Shown: positions 44,507 through 51,412 of the stretch, in pieces | Layout: each line of letters starts with the position of its first letter | Position numbering within the stretch: position 1 is the stretch's first letter | IMG/VR virus record: IMGVR_UViG_3300042561_002100 | Coordinates: 115,527-179,526 of that record | DNA length: 64,000 nt | Strand: one strand, 5' to 3' | DNA from: a virus | The notes under the pieces: generated by a model | What the model saw: only the letters and a program-made list of their open reading frames with translations | The model's database searches: none | Told to the model about the DNA's origin: nothing | Translations under genes and position numbers: made by a program

Positions 44507-44909
44507 CAATTTGTCGGGCGATCTATTAGATGAGGATAGTTTTCCTGAATTTCATCAGGAATTGCTAGACTCCGACACACTTAAAATTTTGGAAAATTAC
44601 GAAATGGAATCTGTTATGAATTCTGTAGAAACACAACCCACTATGGGTCAACTGAATGTTGGTCCTAACAATACTTTTGAAGCCACTTTCGCTGAAGCAG
44701 GAAGTAGTGCTATTTCTTTTATGTCATATATGAATGAACAACTTACGGTGAGATTCCGCAACTCCACACGAGAATATCAATATCTGGTTTCAGACTCAGC
44801 TCTGACTGAAATTATGGCTGAAGTTCGGGCTACTCTTGTTGATGCTGAAGGATCCGTTGGTACTCTTATTCAACGTATGACTCGTCAAAATATCATTCAA
44901 CTTGTTTGA
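44502..44909 (+). CDS. KTSC-domain-like protein
   Basis: 135 residues from the first ATG, but that ATG is inside a promoter -10; a later ATG at 44604 (MESVMNSVET) may be the real start. The C-terminal 75 residues (SAISFMSYMNEQLTVRFRNSTREYQYLVSDSALTEI...SVGTLIQRMTR) follow the KTSC domain pattern, small modules found near lysyl-tRNA synthetase C-termini and in phages. Function unclear. Confidence 0.6.
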   Translation: MVNLSGDLLDEDSFPEFHQELLDSDTLKILENYEMESVMNSVETQPTMGQLNVGPNNTFEATFAEAGSSAISFMSYMNEQLTVRFRNSTREYQYLVSDSALTEIMAEVRATLVDAEGSVGTLIQRMTRQNIIQLV

Positions 44910-44916
44910 GGAACTT

Positions 44917-45060
44917 ATGTATCATAAAAAAATTGAAACACAGAAAGAAGCACTAGATTTTATCAGAAAGGGTGAGGTGGTAGATCTTCTTGATCGTCTT
45001 GATCGTCTTGTTGAGATGATTGGTGAAAAAGGAAGTGAAGAGTCCGAAGGAGAGACTTGA
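44917..45060 (+). CDS. Small helical protein
   Basis: 47 residues (MYHKKIETQKEALDFIRKGE...EESEGET) with a heptad-like DLLDRLDRLVEMI helix. The TGA overlaps the next ATG at 45060. Confidence 0.55.
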   Translation: MYHKKIETQKEALDFIRKGEVVDLLDRLDRLVEMIGEKGSEESEGET

Positions 45061-45605
45061 TGACTAAGTTCAAAGAAGGTGATATTGTCATCTCAAAAAA
45101 TGGTAAATATCCAGCTAGAGTAACCGAGAATAATTCTTGGGGTGGTTATACTAATATTGTTTATCTACACAACAATTCATACTCCACTCTAGTAACAGAC
45201 AATCTTATTCTTTATAATGAATCCGAAAACATGACCACTGAAACTCAAATGCTTTATCAATTCAAAACCGAAGATAGTTCTACTGCCTACGGCACACACA
45301 TTGGAACCAATTCTAAAAGTCTTTGGTTAATGGAAGAAAAGGGCTCAGGTAGAGTTCTTACCATTGATCCGAAAGATGCCGAAGAGGTGCTTCCTTATAC
45401 CTTTAGTGTCAAAATGCGAGGTAACACTACTCACTATATCGGTGAAGAGGGTATGGTTAGCACGGGAGATGTTCTTCTATACACTGGAGGAGATTATCCT
45501 GAAATCGCTACCGTTACCGCTGTCAACACAAAAAATAAATCCGCTCGCGCCAAATTCACTGGTCGTAGAGTGGTCACCGAACAACTTACCCAAACTGCTG
45601 TATAA
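45060..45605 (+). CDS. Hypothetical protein with SH3/KOW-like start
   Basis: 181 residues. FKEGDIVISKNGKYPARVTEN looks like a KOW/SH3 beta barrel; a second one appears around 145-165 (GDVLLYTGGDYPEIATVTAVN). Function unknown. ATG at 45060 chosen over the upstream TTG because of the ATGA overlap. Confidence 0.65.
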   Translation: MTKFKEGDIVISKNGKYPARVTENNSWGGYTNIVYLHNNSYSTLVTDNLILYNESENMTTETQMLYQFKTEDSSTAYGTHIGTNSKSLWLMEEKGSGRVLTIDPKDAEEVLPYTFSVKMRGNTTHYIGEEGMVSTGDVLLYTGGDYPEIATVTAVNTKNKSARAKFTGRRVVTEQLTQTAV

Positions 45606-45607
45606 TT

Positions 45608-45811
45608 ATGATTGAACAAATGACAAGAGAAGAAGAAGTTTCTCTAATTTTAGAGGACATCTTTGATGGTGATAATGATTCTCAAGATCGCTGTGTTCAG
45701 CAACTTGCAGAAATGCATGATCTTGTTTACTCTGAAATGAGCAAAGAAGAAATTGAAGAACTGATTATTGAGAATGAGGATACTCTTTATTCTCTATCAA
45801 TGGCTGCTTGA
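45608..45811 (+). CDS. Small acidic protein
   Basis: 67 residues, helical and acidic (REEEVSLILEDIFDGDNDSQ). Function unknown. Confidence 0.6.
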   Translation: MIEQMTREEEVSLILEDIFDGDNDSQDRCVQQLAEMHDLVYSEMSKEEIEELIIENEDTLYSLSMAA

Positions 45812-45873
45812 CATAAGCAACTTCCTGAGGAGTGTCTACGGATGCTCCTCTTTAGTCCTTTTTGGTAATTCCT

Positions 45874-46062
45874 ATGAAAAAAACTTATTCACATCACACA
45901 TGGCTACTATATGCTCCCAAAAAGGCTACTGAGATCTCAAATTTTTTGAATGAAAAACGTGAAGAAGGATTGATGTATGCTCCCAAAAATGTAGGAAAAA
46001 ATAAATACTCGCTTGTGGAAGTTTTTGATTCTGAAGGTTATTCTTTGGGTTATTTGGGCTGA
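45874..46062 (+). CDS. Small basic protein
   Basis: 62 residues from the ATG at 45874 (MKKTYSHHTWLLYAPKKATE). The 62 nt gap before it holds an imperfect inverted repeat (GAGGAGT..., ...ACTCCTC shape around 45828-45850). Function unknown. Confidence 0.6.
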   Translation: MKKTYSHHTWLLYAPKKATEISNFLNEKREEGLMYAPKNVGKNKYSLVEVFDSEGYSLGYLG

Positions 46063-46067
46063 TTGAT

Positions 46068-46415
46068 ATGGTTTATGCTATAGAACTCGTAGCACAAAAA
46101 ATTTCATTGGTGCTAAATCTAAACACTCCAACAGAAATTTTAGAGCTTCTAGAGTCTGATAAGAGTTATGGTGTTCGTATTGGTGTAGCAAAACATCCAA
46201 ACACCCCAACAGAAATCCTAGAACAACTAGCGACCGATGAGGATGATTTGATTCGTTATTGGGTAGCAAATAATCCAAACACACCACCAAAAGTCTTAGA
46301 AATTCTAGCGACCGATGAGAATTATCTTGTTCGTTATTGGGTAGCAAATCATCCAAATACCCCACGCTACATCAAAAAGTATCTTAAAATTCAAAAACAT
46401 TTGGCTAAATTATGA
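46068..46415 (+). CDS. LRV-repeat protein, 3 repeats
   Basis: 115 residues. Unusual N-terminus (MVYAIELVAQKISLVLNLNTPTE) in which a half repeat replaces the MNKLEQA start. Three repeats, cap NPNTPRYIKKYLKIQKHLAKL-like. ATGA coupling to the next LRV gene. Confidence 0.8.
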   Translation: MVYAIELVAQKISLVLNLNTPTEILELLESDKSYGVRIGVAKHPNTPTEILEQLATDEDDLIRYWVANNPNTPPKVLEILATDENYLVRYWVANHPNTPRYIKKYLKIQKHLAKL

Positions 46416-46969
46416 ACAAACGTGAACAAGCTATTGATCCAAAAACACCACCAAAAGTCCTAGAACAACTAGCGACCGATAAGAATTCTTGGGTTCGTTG
46501 GGGAATATCACTAAACCCAAACACACCACCAAAAGCCCTAGAACAACTAGCGACCGATGAGTATTATGGGGTTCGTTGTTATGTAGCAAAAAATATAAAC
46601 GCGCCACCAAAAGTCCTAGAACAACTAGCGACCGATGAGAATTCTGATGTTCGTTGGGGAATATCACTAAACCCAAACACACCACCAAAAGTCCTAGAAC
46701 AACTAGCGACAGATGATAATTATTGGGTTCGTCGCGGTGTAGCGTGTCATTCAAACACATCACCAAAAGTTCTAGAACAACTAGCGACCGATGATTATTG
46801 GGATGTTCGTTGGAGTGTGGCAAATAATCCAAACACCCCACCAAAAGTCCTAGAACTTCTAGCGACCGATGAGTATTCTGTTGTTCGGTATTATGTAGCA
46901 CTAAATCCAAACACACCACACTATATCAAAAAGTATCTTAAAATTCAAGATCATCTAGCGATATTATGA
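46412..46969 (+). CDS. LRV-repeat protein, 6 repeats
   Basis: 185 residues: MNKREQAIDPKTPPK, six repeats with two identical VRWGISLNPNTPPK segments in alternate units, cap NPNTPHYIKKYLKIQDHLAIL. Overlaps the next small gene by ATGA. Confidence 0.85.
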   Translation: MNKREQAIDPKTPPKVLEQLATDKNSWVRWGISLNPNTPPKALEQLATDEYYGVRCYVAKNINAPPKVLEQLATDENSDVRWGISLNPNTPPKVLEQLATDDNYWVRRGVACHSNTSPKVLEQLATDDYWDVRWSVANNPNTPPKVLELLATDEYSVVRYYVALNPNTPHYIKKYLKIQDHLAIL

Positions 46970-47121
46970 AGCATTATACAGTTAGAAGTCACACCGAATC
47001 ATTTCAAACAGATTCGTTAGATGAAGCACATTCTGTAATGGAATCAATGGCATTTTATTATGGATGTGCATCTATTATTGATAATACAACAAATAAGATC
47101 ATAGAGGAGTGGACGGTATGA
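46966..47121 (+). CDS. Small hypothetical protein
   Basis: 51 residues (MKHYTVRSHTESFQTDSLDE...IIEEWTV), coupled by ATGA to the LRV gene. Beta-alpha-beta pattern of many tiny phage proteins; function unknown. Confidence 0.6.
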   Translation: MKHYTVRSHTESFQTDSLDEAHSVMESMAFYYGCASIIDNTTNKIIEEWTV

Positions 47122-47122
47122 A

Positions 47123-47167
47123 AACTGTCCCCTTTCGTTCCTAACCACACCTTGTCTACCCTATACT
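47123..47167 (+). promoter_or_regulatory. Box-type promoter (AACTGTCCC / TATACT)
   Basis: Box at 47123 just after the stop of the small gene; TATACT at 47162-47167, 39 nt downstream. No TG before the -10 here. The next ATG follows at 47189. Confidence 0.6.
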
Positions 47168-47188
47168 AATTCTAGTTAAATTGAATTC

Positions 47189-47437
47189 ATGAACATCTTA
47201 AATGACAATCAGACCAAGCTCGTTGAAAATGCGCTCACGCGACTTAAAACGCATCATACTCAAGTTATTTCGCAACATTATCTTGATGTTGACGCGAACG
47301 AAACAGTGCAAACGTCTGTTGAGATCATTAAGCAAATTGACGATCTTCTCTATTGTTTTTCAAATCATTCACCTCTTTACATTCTAAACGAGAATACCGA
47401 CGAAAAGATTTTGGCTGACATTTTTCATGATCTATAA
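47189..47437 (+). CDS. Hypothetical protein
   Basis: 82 residues, helical. Overlaps the deaminase start by 11 nt, so the two are expressed together. Family not recognised. Confidence 0.65.
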   Translation: MNILNDNQTKLVENALTRLKTHHTQVISQHYLDVDANETVQTSVEIIKQIDDLLYCFSNHSPLYILNENTDEKILADIFHDL

Positions 47438-47888
47438 AAACGAGGAATTTATTGTTCCTTCGGTTTCTTTTTTGAAGAGTAGAATTTTAGATCAAGTTAT
47501 TGCTGTAGCTATGGCGAGTAACGGACCCAAACGAATGGGTGCAATTTTACTTAAAAAAAACAGAGTCGTCGCTGCTGCTTGTAACAACTATGAAAAATCT
47601 GATGCATTTCAATTCAGAATCTCTAACAGAGCATCCTTGGTCTACAACAAACCAGAATACTCTAAACGAGTTTTTGGACATGCTGAAACACTTGCCATCA
47701 AACAAATCAGAAATGGTGATGCCGACACGATTGTTGTTTGTCGTCTTTCGGGAAAGTATTCTTCCAGAAAGTTGAGAATGGCAAGACCTTGTAGAATCTG
47801 CACTCATCTAATTTTGAATTTTTATTCGTCCATTAGACACATTCATTATTCAACTGAAAACGGATTTCTTTACGAGCAATGGCAATGA
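47427..47888 (+). CDS. Cytidine/deoxycytidylate deaminase-family protein
   Basis: 153 residues. The zinc site is seen as HAE in KRVFGHAETLAIKQI and PCRIC in MARPCRICTHLILNF, the H-A-E...P-C-x-x-C layout of the family. The N-terminal helix plus MGAILLKKNRVVAAACNNYEK gives the usual beta sheet. It may deaminate dCMP for dTMP supply (with ThyX) or another cytidine; it is shorter than T4 Cd. Confidence 0.8.
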   Translation: MIYKNEEFIVPSVSFLKSRILDQVIAVAMASNGPKRMGAILLKKNRVVAAACNNYEKSDAFQFRISNRASLVYNKPEYSKRVFGHAETLAIKQIRNGDADTIVVCRLSGKYSSRKLRMARPCRICTHLILNFYSSIRHIHYSTENGFLYEQWQ

Positions 47889-48151
47889 AAACGATTTCAC
47901 TTCTTGAGGCATACCGACTACTGAAAAAGTATCGGTATGTTATTTTTGATGAAGACACTTCTAGAATGACTCTCAATCTTAATGAAGAGGGTCTTATCAT
48001 CAAATTGAAGAATAAAGGATCCGAAAATGTTATGTTGTTCCCATATGAATTCAATGAGAGTGTTGAAGTGAATGAAAGTGTTATCACTTTTTATGATAGA
48101 ATGAAATGGCGACACGATTTTGAACCTCTGATGAAAGCGGAGTTATTGTGA
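47879..48151 (+). CDS. Hypothetical protein
   Basis: 90 residues. Overlaps the deaminase end by 10 nt and the LRV start (GTGA). Mixed alpha/beta; no family seen. Confidence 0.65.
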   Translation: MAMKTISLLEAYRLLKKYRYVIFDEDTSRMTLNLNEEGLIIKLKNKGSENVMLFPYEFNESVEVNESVITFYDRMKWRHDFEPLMKAELL

Positions 48152-48483
48152 ATCATATTGAAAGGCTTACTCTAGCAGATGATCCAAACACACCACCAAA
48201 AGCTCTAGAACAACTAGCGACTGATGAGAGTTATTATGTTCGTTGTTGGGTAGCACTAAATCCAAACACTTCTCCAAAAGCCCTAGAACAACTAGCGACC
48301 GATGAGGATCTTTATGTTTGTCGTGGTGTAGCAAATAATCCAAACACACCACCAAAAGCCCTAGAACAACTAGCGACTGATGAGGATTCTTATGTTCGTT
48401 ATTGTGTAGCACAAAATCCAAACACTCCCCACTACATCAAAAAGTATATTAAAATTAAACAACATCTTAGGTCACTTCCATAA
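48148..48483 (+). CDS. LRV-repeat protein, 3 repeats (GTG start)
   Basis: 111 residues. Starts with GTG overlapping the upstream TGA. Short leader MNHIERLTLADDPNTPPK, three repeats, cap NPNTPHYIKKYIKIKQHLRSLP. Its 3' end (LRSLP plus the following AACTGTCC box) is nearly the same as that of the LRV gene ending at 42583, so the duplicated unit includes the downstream promoter. Confidence 0.8.
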   Translation: MNHIERLTLADDPNTPPKALEQLATDESYYVRCWVALNPNTSPKALEQLATDEDLYVCRGVANNPNTPPKALEQLATDEDSYVRYCVAQNPNTPHYIKKYIKIKQHLRSLP

Positions 48484-48526
48484 CTGTCCACCACACCACC
48501 ATAAATACCATAAAGGGTGTTATGGT
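48482..48526 (+). promoter_or_regulatory. Box-type promoter (AACTGTCCAC / TGT-TATGGT)
   Basis: Box at 48482, TATGGT at 48521-48526 (39 nt), TGT before it. A CATAAATA late-like motif lies inside (48500-48507). The transcript would start about 15 nt before the tRNA-Arg gene. Confidence 0.65.
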
Positions 48527-48547
48527 TTAGAAGTCGTCAAGACACAT

Positions 48548-48621
48548 GGCCCAGTAGCTCAGCGGATTAGAGTAGTCGGCTTCTACCCGATATGTCGCAG
48601 GTTCGAATCCTGCCTGGGTCG
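48548..48621 (+). tRNA. tRNA-Arg (UCU anticodon)
   Basis: Acceptor GGCCCAG pairs with CTGGGTC (one G-U). D arm GCTC/GAGT, anticodon stem GTCGG/CCGAT with loop CTTCTAC (anticodon TCT), T arm GCAGG TTCGAAT CCTGC. CCA is not encoded. It reads AGA codons, which this AT-rich phage uses heavily while a GC-rich host would use few. Confidence 0.93.
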
Positions 48622-48645
48622 TTTAATTCGTTACCTTTATCATTT

Positions 48646-49068
48646 ATGGAAATCTCTGACCTTGAAGATAAAATTTCAGATCTAGATAATAAAATTGACG
48701 AACTTCGTTTTGAGTTTAATCAACAAGTAGGATTTATTACTGAAGCAATCACCCAATTAGATGAAGACTTCATAACAACCGCGATCATCAATAACCTATT
48801 ACCAGATTCAATCAAAGATTATATCGTTAATAATTACAAGAAATTTAGCAGTAAAATTGTTTCTACACTTCTAGAATCAGAGTATTTTTATGCCGATATT
48901 CTTTTCCGATATAATTATCATTCAAACAAAACATACTATTCTAAAATATTAGAAGAATATCAATATTTGGAATACATTCTAGACAATCCCAACTTAAGTC
49001 CATATAACAAAAAAGAAATTAAAAAACGCATCGCAAAACACAAAAGAGATCTAAAAAACGATGACTGA
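48646..49068 (+). CDS. Hypothetical coiled-coil protein
   Basis: 140 residues from the ATG at 48646. The N-terminal 30 residues (MEISDLEDKISDLDNKIDEL) form a coiled coil; the rest is helical and basic. The frame stays open back into the tRNA gene, which is a coincidence. Overlaps the next gene by 8 nt. Confidence 0.65.
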   Translation: MEISDLEDKISDLDNKIDELRFEFNQQVGFITEAITQLDEDFITTAIINNLLPDSIKDYIVNNYKKFSSKIVSTLLESEYFYADILFRYNYHSNKTYYSKILEEYQYLEYILDNPNLSPYNKKEIKKRIAKHKRDLKNDD

Positions 49069-49255
49069 AGATGAATTGGGTGATAAACTAAAACAACTAG
49101 AACAACAAGAAGCCGGAAGAAAAGCCGATCCTTTTCTTCCTCTTATGGCAGAAAGTGAGATTGAATATTATGCTTTACAACGTTGGATAGAAAATCAATA
49201 TAACATTATTGAAGAAGTAGAGCCACCAGAACAACCTGAACATTTTTATCCATGA
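49061..49255 (+). CDS. Hypothetical protein
   Basis: 64 residues, acidic, coupled to both sides (ATGA into EF-Ts). Function unknown. Confidence 0.6.
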   Translation: MTEDELGDKLKQLEQQEAGRKADPFLPLMAESEIEYYALQRWIENQYNIIEEVEPPEQPEHFYP

Positions 49256-49854
49256 CAATCACAACAGAACAAGTTAAGAATCTTAGAGTAAAAACCGGAG
49301 CCGGAATGATGCTCTGTAAAGAAGCACTACAATCTTCTTCAGGAGATCAAGAAGGTGCAATACTTTGGCTCAGACAAAAAGGAATCACTCTGGCTGATGG
49401 AAAGATTGGTAGATCTACTACCGAAGGAGCAATCGGAACTTATATTCATACTGGCAGCCGAGTTGGTGTGATGGTTGAGATTCTTTGTGAGACAGATTTT
49501 GTTGCAAAGACACCGGAATTCCAAGAACTGATTCGTAACATTGGAATGCAGATTGCAGCATGTCCTAATGTTCAAGGTATCAGTCTAGATGATATTCCTC
49601 AGAGTTTTATTGATTCTGAAACTGCTCTTGAAATGAGTGAAGCTGATCTTACCAATAAACCAGAATCAATTCGCCAGAAGATCGTAGAAGGTAGAGTTGG
49701 TAAGAAACTCAAAGAAGTTACGCTTATGAGTCAACCTTATGTTAAAGATCCTACCATTACAGTTGAAACCTTAATCAAGAACTTTTCAGCTCAAGTTGGA
49801 GAGAATATTGTTGTTAGACGCTTTGTACGTTTTGTTCTCGGTGAGGATCTATGA
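49252..49854 (+). CDS. tsf: Translation elongation factor Ts
   Basis: 200 residues, like the short EF-Ts of cyanobacteria. The N-terminal UBA-like helix carries the signature VKNLRVKTGAGMMLCKEALQSSSGDQEGAILWLRQKG; the core has EGAIGTYIHTGSRVGVMVEILCETDFVAKTPEFQELIRNIGMQIAA, including the TDFVA motif that opens EF-Tu. The C-terminal end IVEGRVGKKLKEVTLMSQPYVKD is complete. It recharges EF-Tu with GTP. Base use matches the phage, so it is long resident. Phage-encoded EF-Ts is rare. Confidence 0.92.
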   Translation: MTITTEQVKNLRVKTGAGMMLCKEALQSSSGDQEGAILWLRQKGITLADGKIGRSTTEGAIGTYIHTGSRVGVMVEILCETDFVAKTPEFQELIRNIGMQIAACPNVQGISLDDIPQSFIDSETALEMSEADLTNKPESIRQKIVEGRVGKKLKEVTLMSQPYVKDPTITVETLIKNFSAQVGENIVVRRFVRFVLGEDL

Positions 49855-49988
49855 GTATTATGGAACATGAACTTTTTGCTATGTGTGAGAAACTCACTAA
49901 TAAATTACATGAATATTGTAATTGTCATCCGACACACGATACTGAATTTTGTTTTCAGTCAATTCTGAAACCGTCTACTACCTCTTGA
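49851..49988 (+). CDS. Small Cys-rich protein
   Basis: 45 residues (MSIMEHELFAMCEKLTNKLH...LKPSTTS) with four Cys and three His (EYCNCHPTHDTEFC). ATGA overlap with tsf. Possible metal binding; function unknown. Confidence 0.5.
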   Translation: MSIMEHELFAMCEKLTNKLHEYCNCHPTHDTEFCFQSILKPSTTS

Positions 49989-50013
49989 CAGGTCAGCAAC
50001 TCTATGTTATTTT
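49969..50013 (+). promoter_or_regulatory. Box-type promoter with -35 (TTGACA / TGT-TATTTT)
   Basis: AACCGTCTAC box at 49969, TTGACA at 49985-49990, 17 nt spacer, TATTTT at 50008-50013 (39 nt from the box) preceded by TGT. The box lies in the end of the small Cys-rich gene. Next ATG at 50037. Confidence 0.75.
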
Positions 50014-50036
50014 ACTAAGGTAGTACACGAACTTCA

Positions 50037-50363
50037 ATGAAACCACTAGAAATTATTGCGACTGTTGTTGTCGCTGGCGCCGCAGTATTTGGTATCAGTT
50101 ATTATGGACTGGTTCACTATGGATTTTTCGCTCCGCGTTTTGAAAATGTACGAAGAAACGTATTTGAGAACACTCAATCCTATAATGACGGAATGATTCA
50201 AGAACTCCAAAAGTATTATCTTGAATATCAAAAATCTGATGCTAATGGAAAAGAGGCAATTAGGCTCGTGATTCAACATCAGTACGCCAATTATCCAATT
50301 GAGAGGCTTCCATCTCATCTTAATTCTTTCGTCTCATCTATTCTGAATCCAACAACTTTTTGA
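50037..50363 (+). CDS. Membrane-anchored protein, unknown
   Basis: 108 residues. Residues 5-28 are one membrane helix (IIATVVVAGAAVFGISYYGLV); the remainder is a charged helical domain, probably periplasmic or at the membrane face. Precedes a lipoprotein gene by 2 nt. Confidence 0.75.
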   Translation: MKPLEIIATVVVAGAAVFGISYYGLVHYGFFAPRFENVRRNVFENTQSYNDGMIQELQKYYLEYQKSDANGKEAIRLVIQHQYANYPIERLPSHLNSFVSSILNPTTF

Positions 50364-50365
50364 TC

Positions 50366-50839
50366 ATGAAACGTTTTATTATTGGTTTGACCACACTTGC
50401 TATTCTTCCCGTTCTTACTGGTTGTATTGAATCTTCCGATAGGATTCAAAGTGCAGCGCAAGAAAAACTTCTTCTTGAAGGAACAGCGCAAACTGGAATG
50501 CCGGCGATTAAAAATTTCCGAGAGCGAAAATTGCTCAAGATGATTCTTGAACTTCGTGATCAAGAAAATCTTAATACTTACACTTATACCTTTAGTGAAG
50601 TATCAGGAGAGAAAAAGTTTTTCTGTAATTCCGTTGGCTATGGTATTCCTTATTCCACACAATACACTAATCCTGAGCGTTACGCATATAATGGTACAAT
50701 TCTTCCTCAGGCTGATCCTACGGGACTATTTTCTCCATCAAGTGCAGATGCCACATGGGTAATGTGTAAATCACCGGAAGGAAAAATTACTCCAGTTTAT
50801 GTTGAACCCAAGATTATTGTGACAACTTACAAACTTTGA
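50366..50839 (+). CDS. Putative lipoprotein
   Basis: 157 residues from the ATG at 50366. Signal peptide MKRFIIGLTTLAILPVLTGC with lipobox LTGC (Cys at 20). The mature part has ATWVMCKSPEGKITPVYVEPKI near the end, a pattern seen in T4-like phage lipoproteins as I remember them. It may act in superinfection exclusion or lysis timing; this is inference. Confidence 0.8.
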   Translation: MKRFIIGLTTLAILPVLTGCIESSDRIQSAAQEKLLLEGTAQTGMPAIKNFRERKLLKMILELRDQENLNTYTYTFSEVSGEKKFFCNSVGYGIPYSTQYTNPERYAYNGTILPQADPTGLFSPSSADATWVMCKSPEGKITPVYVEPKIIVTTYKL

Positions 50840-50853
50840 TTCTTATTTAAACA

Positions 50854-51015
50854 ATGGAAAATCTTATGTCTGAAGAAACTGTGACCATTCCTAAAAAAGA
50901 ATACGAACAACTTATTGAAGATCAACGAGTTTTAAACGCACTTGAGTAGGCAGGTGTTAATAATTGGGAGTGGTATGGTGATGCACTAGAAAGTCTATCC
51001 GAAAGCCAATCCTGA
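50854..51015 (+). pseudogene. Small conserved phage gene split by an in-frame TAG
   Basis: The frame from ATG 50854 runs 31 codons (MENLMSEETVTIPKKEYEQL...LNALE), meets TAG at 50947-50949, and continues open for 21 more codons (AGVNNWEWYGDALESLSESQS) to TGA. The downstream segment NNWEWYGDALE is a common ending of a small phage protein family, so the TAG (likely from CAG) breaks the gene or is read through. The following promoter begins 1 nt after the TGA. Confidence 0.65.
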
Positions 51016-51060
51016 AACCGTCCACAGTCTCTTGACAAACTAGCTCTTCCATGCTAGATT
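51016..51060 (+). promoter_or_regulatory. Box-type promoter with -35 (TTGACA / TGC-TAGATT)
   Basis: AACCGTCCAC box at 51016, TTGACA 51032-51037, 17 nt spacer, TAGATT 51055-51060 (39 nt from the box) after TGC. The RNA would begin close to hairpin copy 1. Confidence 0.8.
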
Positions 51061-51072
51061 GAACAAGTTCAA

Positions 51073-51133
51073 AGATGAGACAGCAATTCCCCTTCGCTCT
51101 TTCCTTTTAAGAAAACAAAGCCAAAACTCATCT
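51073..51133 (+). ncRNA. CAGCAATT hairpin element, copy 1
   Basis: AGATGAG (51073-51079) pairs with CTCATCT (51127-51133); loop begins A-CAGCAATT. It lies at the expected 5' end of the promoter transcript, 22 nt before the ATG at 51156. Stem bases differ from other copies but keep pairing. Confidence 0.65.
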
Positions 51134-51155
51134 TGTCTAATCATCCAAACTAATT

Positions 51156-51365
51156 ATGAATTCAACTCAATCACTAGAACCACATCAACAACGAATGATT
51201 GATGAGCATTCCGAACTTTCTCAACGTCTTTCTGATCTTCGCCACTTTTTTGATAATCCTTATTTTAAGGATCTACCTGAAGCCGAACGAGTGCGCATGA
51301 AAGCTCAAGAGCTTTTTATGACTGGTTACGAAGACATCTTGAGCCAAAGAATCGCCGCTATCTGA
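51156..51365 (+). CDS. Small helical protein
   Basis: 69 residues, charged helical (LEPHQQRMIDEHSELSQRLSDLRHFFDNPYF), a type common in phages. Lies between hairpin copy 1 and the DUF2828 gene. Function unknown. Confidence 0.7.
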   Translation: MNSTQSLEPHQQRMIDEHSELSQRLSDLRHFFDNPYFKDLPEAERVRMKAQELFMTGYEDILSQRIAAI

Positions 51366-51412
51366 ATTAAGTTAATTCCGCACCAATAACATACATTAAC
51401 TTGGAGAATACC

